Assembly (NCBI GenBank): GCA_903932145.1 | Contig: CAIZFE010000111.1 | Span: 1-64,000, forward strand | Reading direction: 5' to 3' | DNA length: 64,000 nt | Source of the DNA: an uncultured Rhodopila sp. | Lineage (GTDB): Bacteria > Pseudomonadota > Alphaproteobacteria > Acetobacterales > Acetobacteraceae | Shown: one piece after another, positions 61,427-64,000 of the stretch | Layout of the letters: every line of letters starts with the position of its first letter | How positions within the stretch are numbered: position 1 is the stretch's first letter | The notes under the pieces: model-generated | Told to the model about the DNA's origin: nothing | Databases searched by the model: none | Seen by the model: the letters and a program-made list of their open reading frames with translations, nothing else | Made by a program: the position numbers and the translations under genes

Positions 61427-64000
61427 ATGCCCGACGAAGGCAAGGCGGCCGGGACATGGCGGCCACTCGGCGCGGCGATTCGATACGTGTATCGCTGTAT
61501 TGAAATCAGGGACGGGCCTTCGTCCTGGTTCGGCTGGGGCGCGCGCTGGTTCGGGTTGGCTTCCGGATCGGTTGGGTCCGCCAAGCCGGTCGAGAAAGCA
61601 GTCCATGAACACAACATGGAATCGCTCGGACGCGTCGCCGCCGGCGTTGCCCACGATTTTAATAACCTACTGACCGTTGTCCTGGGTAATGCCGCGTCGC
61701 TGCGGGCGCACGCCGAAGCATGTGGCGATACCCCGGCAGCGCAACGAGCAGAGGTGATAGAGCGAGCAGCCGAACGCGGCGGCCGCCTTGCCGGGCAGTT
61801 GCTGGCATTTTCCCGCAAGCAGATCCTTCGCCCGGAAACGGTCTCGGCCTACAGAGTCATCGCCGCGACACACGACTTGCTCGCACAGGCGGCCGGAGAG
61901 AAAGCCAGGGTCCTGCTGCATGCCGATCCGGGATTGTGGAATTGCCGCGTCGATCCGGGTCAGCTTGAATCCGCGATTCTCAATCTCGTGCTCAATGCGC
62001 GCGACGCGATGCCGGCAGGCGGCAACATTACGATATCGTGCCACAACGAACGGTTTCGTCAGATCGCCGCCGGAACGCCGGACCATCTATCCGGCGACTA
62101 TGTCCGCATTGAGGTCAGCGATCCGGGTGCCGGCATTCCGCCCGAATTGCGAGAGAAAGTGTTCGAGCCGTTTTTCACCACCAGACCGATCGGTCAAGGC
62201 AGCGGGCTTGGCCTGGCCCAGGTGCATGGTTTTGCCGGTCAGTCCGGCGGCTGGGTCGATCTGGACAGTGCGGTTGGCCGCGGGACCACCGTGCATTTGT
62301 TTTTGCCACGATCCATTGGCCCGCCGTCCGATTGGGTGCCGAAAGCGGACGATGGGGTATCGGTTGGCGGCAACGAGCTGGTCATGGTGGTGGCGTCGCG
62401 GCCAGACGAGCGCGACGCCCTCTGTGGGCAACTGAACCGAGCAGGATTTCGGGCGTTCGGGGTGGCGGACAGTGCGTCGGCGTTCGCCCATTTGGCATCG
62501 AACAAAAAAATAGATGCTTTCCTCACCGGCGCCAAGCTGACCGGCGGTGTCAGCGGTGTGGCGCTGGCACGCAGTGCGCTCCAGGCCCGGCCCGCCCTTT
62601 CCGCCATCGTGATCGGCGACCGAAATGGTGAAACAAACAGCGGCGCCGCGGACCGCCTGGAGTTCATCCCGCGATCCCATCGTTCCACCGATCTCGTACG
62701 CGTACTGGCGGCGTCCCTGGCCGCGAATACGTTCTCCATCGAGACCGAACAGCTACTGGCGGAGACCAAACACGCCGTGTCTCGCACGGTTTCTTCCGAG
62801 GCGGCGGCGGCAGTCTCAATCTCCACGCGGAGGACGGGTATCCGGCTCGGCGTCATGCCGTTCGTTGCGATCGGACCGGCCAGTGACCCCGCCTTTTCCG
62901 CGGGACTTGCTGAGGAAATCACCACCGCGTTTGCTCGCTTTCGCTGGATTACCGGTCTGGCGCCTGCCTCCGTCGCGTCGCTGTGCGACGAGCCACTGCA
63001 ATCAACACGATGGCAGGACCTGGATCTGGATTTTCTGATCCGAGGAAGCTTTCGTAAGAAAGGAAACGACATCAGGGTGGTGCTGCGCCTGACCAATATG
63101 CGCGGAGCCGACGAAATCACCTGGGGACGCCGGTTCGATGGTCTGTTGCCGGACGTCCTGACCCTACAGGATCAGATTGCATCTGAGACGGCCGCCCAGA
63201 TGGCGCCCGAGTTGCTGGTCTGGGAAGCTATGGAGGCGCGATCACGACCACGGGTCGATCCTGACGCTTACGACATGATGCTGCGCGCGATCCCGGCGAT
63301 CTACCGCCTGGACGAGGTGAGCTTCCTGGAAGCGGGGACATTGCTTGAACGATCGCGGACCCTGGACCCGGCCAGCGCCGCCTGTCACTCCTGGCTGGCC
63401 CATTGGTATCTGTTGGCGCTCGGTCAGGGATGGGCATCGGATGTGCCGATGGCGATACAACGTGCCAGGGAGCTGTCGGAACGCGCGATTACCCTGGATC
63501 CGAATGATGCGCGCGGGTTCGCGATCGCCGGGCATGTGCGGGCCTTCCTGCAAAAGGACCCCGAAGGCGCTCGGGATCTGCACGAACGCGCCCTCGCGCT
63601 GAACCTGAACCTTGCGCTTGCCTGGTGCTATTCCGGATTGACCCATTGCTATCTGGGACAGCATCGCGAGGCGATCCGCCGGGTTGAGCATGCAAAGCGC
63701 CTGTCCCCGCTCGATCCGCACGGATTCTTCTTCGATACCGCCATGGCGATGCCGCTATTGCTCACCGGCCAATACGAAGCCACGGCGCGGATGGGCCGGC
63801 AAGCCCGCGATCGGCATCCCGGATTGTCCTCGACCCACAAGCTGCTGCTGGCGGCGCTTGGCCATCTGGGGATGCGCAGGGAAGCGGCATTGGTTCGTAA
63901 AGGCCTGCTGCTATTAGAGCCGGACTTCTCGATCGCCGCCGCGCTGGCGCGGTCGCCGTTGAGGCGGCAAGAAGATTTGGATTGTTACCTGCAAGGACTG
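61427..64000 (+). CDS. Hybrid histidine kinase - pseudo-receiver - TolB-like/TPR fusion protein (runs off the window)
   Basis: The frame is open for 858 codons to the window end. Residues 64-90 are a histidine-kinase dimerisation motif with phospho-acceptor H76 in GVAHDFNNLL. The ATPase domain has NLVLNARDAMP (N-box), SDPGAGIPPE (G1), EPFFTTRP and GSGLGLAQ (G2). Residues about 315-430 have the shape of a receiver domain, but the acidic pocket reads MVVASRPDE, the phospho-acceptor position is G368 (FLTGAKL) and the conserved Lys is missing, so it cannot be phosphorylated. From 471 a TolB-like/FlgO-type domain (GIRLGVMPFVAIG..FSAGLAEEITTAF; ITWGRRFDG) is followed, from about 610, by TPR repeats. 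This C-terminal module normally follows class III adenylate cyclase domains or HTH domains. No membrane segment or sensory domain is visible in the first 60 residues. The start has a weak AGG site. Confidence 0.8.
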   Translation, partial: MPDEGKAAGTWRPLGAAIRYVYRCIEIRDGPSSWFGWGARWFGLASGSVGSAKPVEKAVHEHNMESLGRVAAGVAHDFNNLLTVVLGNAASLRAHAEACGDTPAAQRAEVIERAAERGGRLAGQLLAFSRKQILRPETVSAYRVIAATHDLLAQAAGEKARVLLHADPGLWNCRVDPGQLESAILNLVLNARDAMPAGGNITISCHNERFRQIAAGTPDHLSGDYVRIEVSDPGAGIPPELREKVFEPFFTTRPIGQGSGLGLAQVHGFAGQSGGWVDLDSAVGRGTTVHLFLPRSIGPPSDWVPKADDGVSVGGNELVMVVASRPDERDALCGQLNRAGFRAFGVADSASAFAHLASNKKIDAFLTGAKLTGGVSGVALARSALQARPALSAIVIGDRNGETNSGAADRLEFIPRSHRSTDLVRVLAASLAANTFSIETEQLLAETKHAVSRTVSSEAAAAVSISTRRTGIRLGVMPFVAIGPASDPAFSAGLAEEITTAFARFRWITGLAPASVASLCDEPLQSTRWQDLDLDFLIRGSFRKKGNDIRVVLRLTNMRGADEITWGRRFDGLLPDVLTLQDQIASETAAQMAPELLVWEAMEARSRPRVDPDAYDMMLRAIPAIYRLDEVSFLEAGTLLERSRTLDPASAACHSWLAHWYLLALGQGWASDVPMAIQRARELSERAITLDPNDARGFAIAGHVRAFLQKDPEGARDLHERALALNLNLALAWCYSGLTHCYLGQHREAIRRVEHAKRLSPLDPHGFFFDTAMAMPLLLTGQYEATARMGRQARDRHPGLSSTHKLLLAALGHLGMRREAALVRKGLLLLEPDFSIAAALARSPLRRQEDLDCYLQGL

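Overview
The window is high-GC DNA from a metabolically versatile alphaproteobacterium, most likely a member of the Acetobacteraceae/Rhodospirillales. This is an inference from gene content and style: a DUF3126 protein, GTP cyclohydrolase II with a decayed RibB-like N-terminus, livHMGF-type ABC operons, many flavin and catabolic oxidoreductases, and dispersed REP-like palindromes. No rRNA, phage, integrase or insertion sequence was recognised. One tRNA (Trp) is present.

Layout. 1-7.5 kb: an edge gene of unknown function, a divergent transporter / SDR / FAH-hydrolase set resembling sugar-acid catabolism, a membrane glycosyltransferase whose start overlaps that of a small zinc-finger protein on the other strand, and a luciferase-like monooxygenase. 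7.2-12.1 kb: DUF3126, ribA, an OmpR-type response regulator, nusG, secE, tRNA-Trp and a PA0069-type radical SAM protein. 12.2-16.9 kb: a tightly overlapped ABC operon (two permeases, two ATPases) ending in a degenerate AMP-ligase-like gene, without a binding protein. 17-25.3 kb: a TPP enzyme, aldo/keto reductase, sulfotransferase, FAD-linked 2-hydroxyacid dehydrogenase, and an SMP-30 / HMG-CoA-lyase-type pair. 25.3-31.2 kb: a HigBA-like toxin-antitoxin pair, an exported LMW-phosphatase homologue lacking its catalytic cysteine, an esterase, a LysR regulator with flavin reductase and HisD-like dehydrogenase, and a truncated luciferase-like gene. 31.3-41.1 kb: a secreted phosphoesterase, a GFA protein, and a run of oxidative genes (Baeyer-Villiger-type monooxygenase, SDR, exported CxxCH protein, luciferase-like oxidoreductase, Cys-nucleophile hydrolase).

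41.3-42.8 kb is a small graveyard: an intact DUF433 gene, a Uma2 gene broken by an in-frame TAG, a DUF433 tail on the minus strand and a nucleotidyltransferase N-terminus. 42.9-55.1 kb holds a DUF2786 protein, a VOC/GST/SRPBCC operon, an HxlR-MATE pair, a Rieske oxygenase, an unknown membrane protein, a repeat-built coiled-coil protein, fumC and an APH-kinase fusion. 55.4-57.1 kb is a metallophosphoesterase pseudogene with three frameshifts and a stop. The last part has an AI-2E-type exporter, hyi and glxR, an XRE regulator, a terminator, and the start of a large gene (61427 to beyond the window end) joining a histidine kinase, a receiver without phosphorylation residues, and a TolB-like/TPR module.

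The most unusual items are that kinase fusion, the exported pseudo-phosphatase, the degenerate adenylate-forming protein of the liv-type operon, the CATG-overlapping divergent starts, and the REP-like and 36-bp inverted repeats. All family names come from reading translations by eye; no searches were run.
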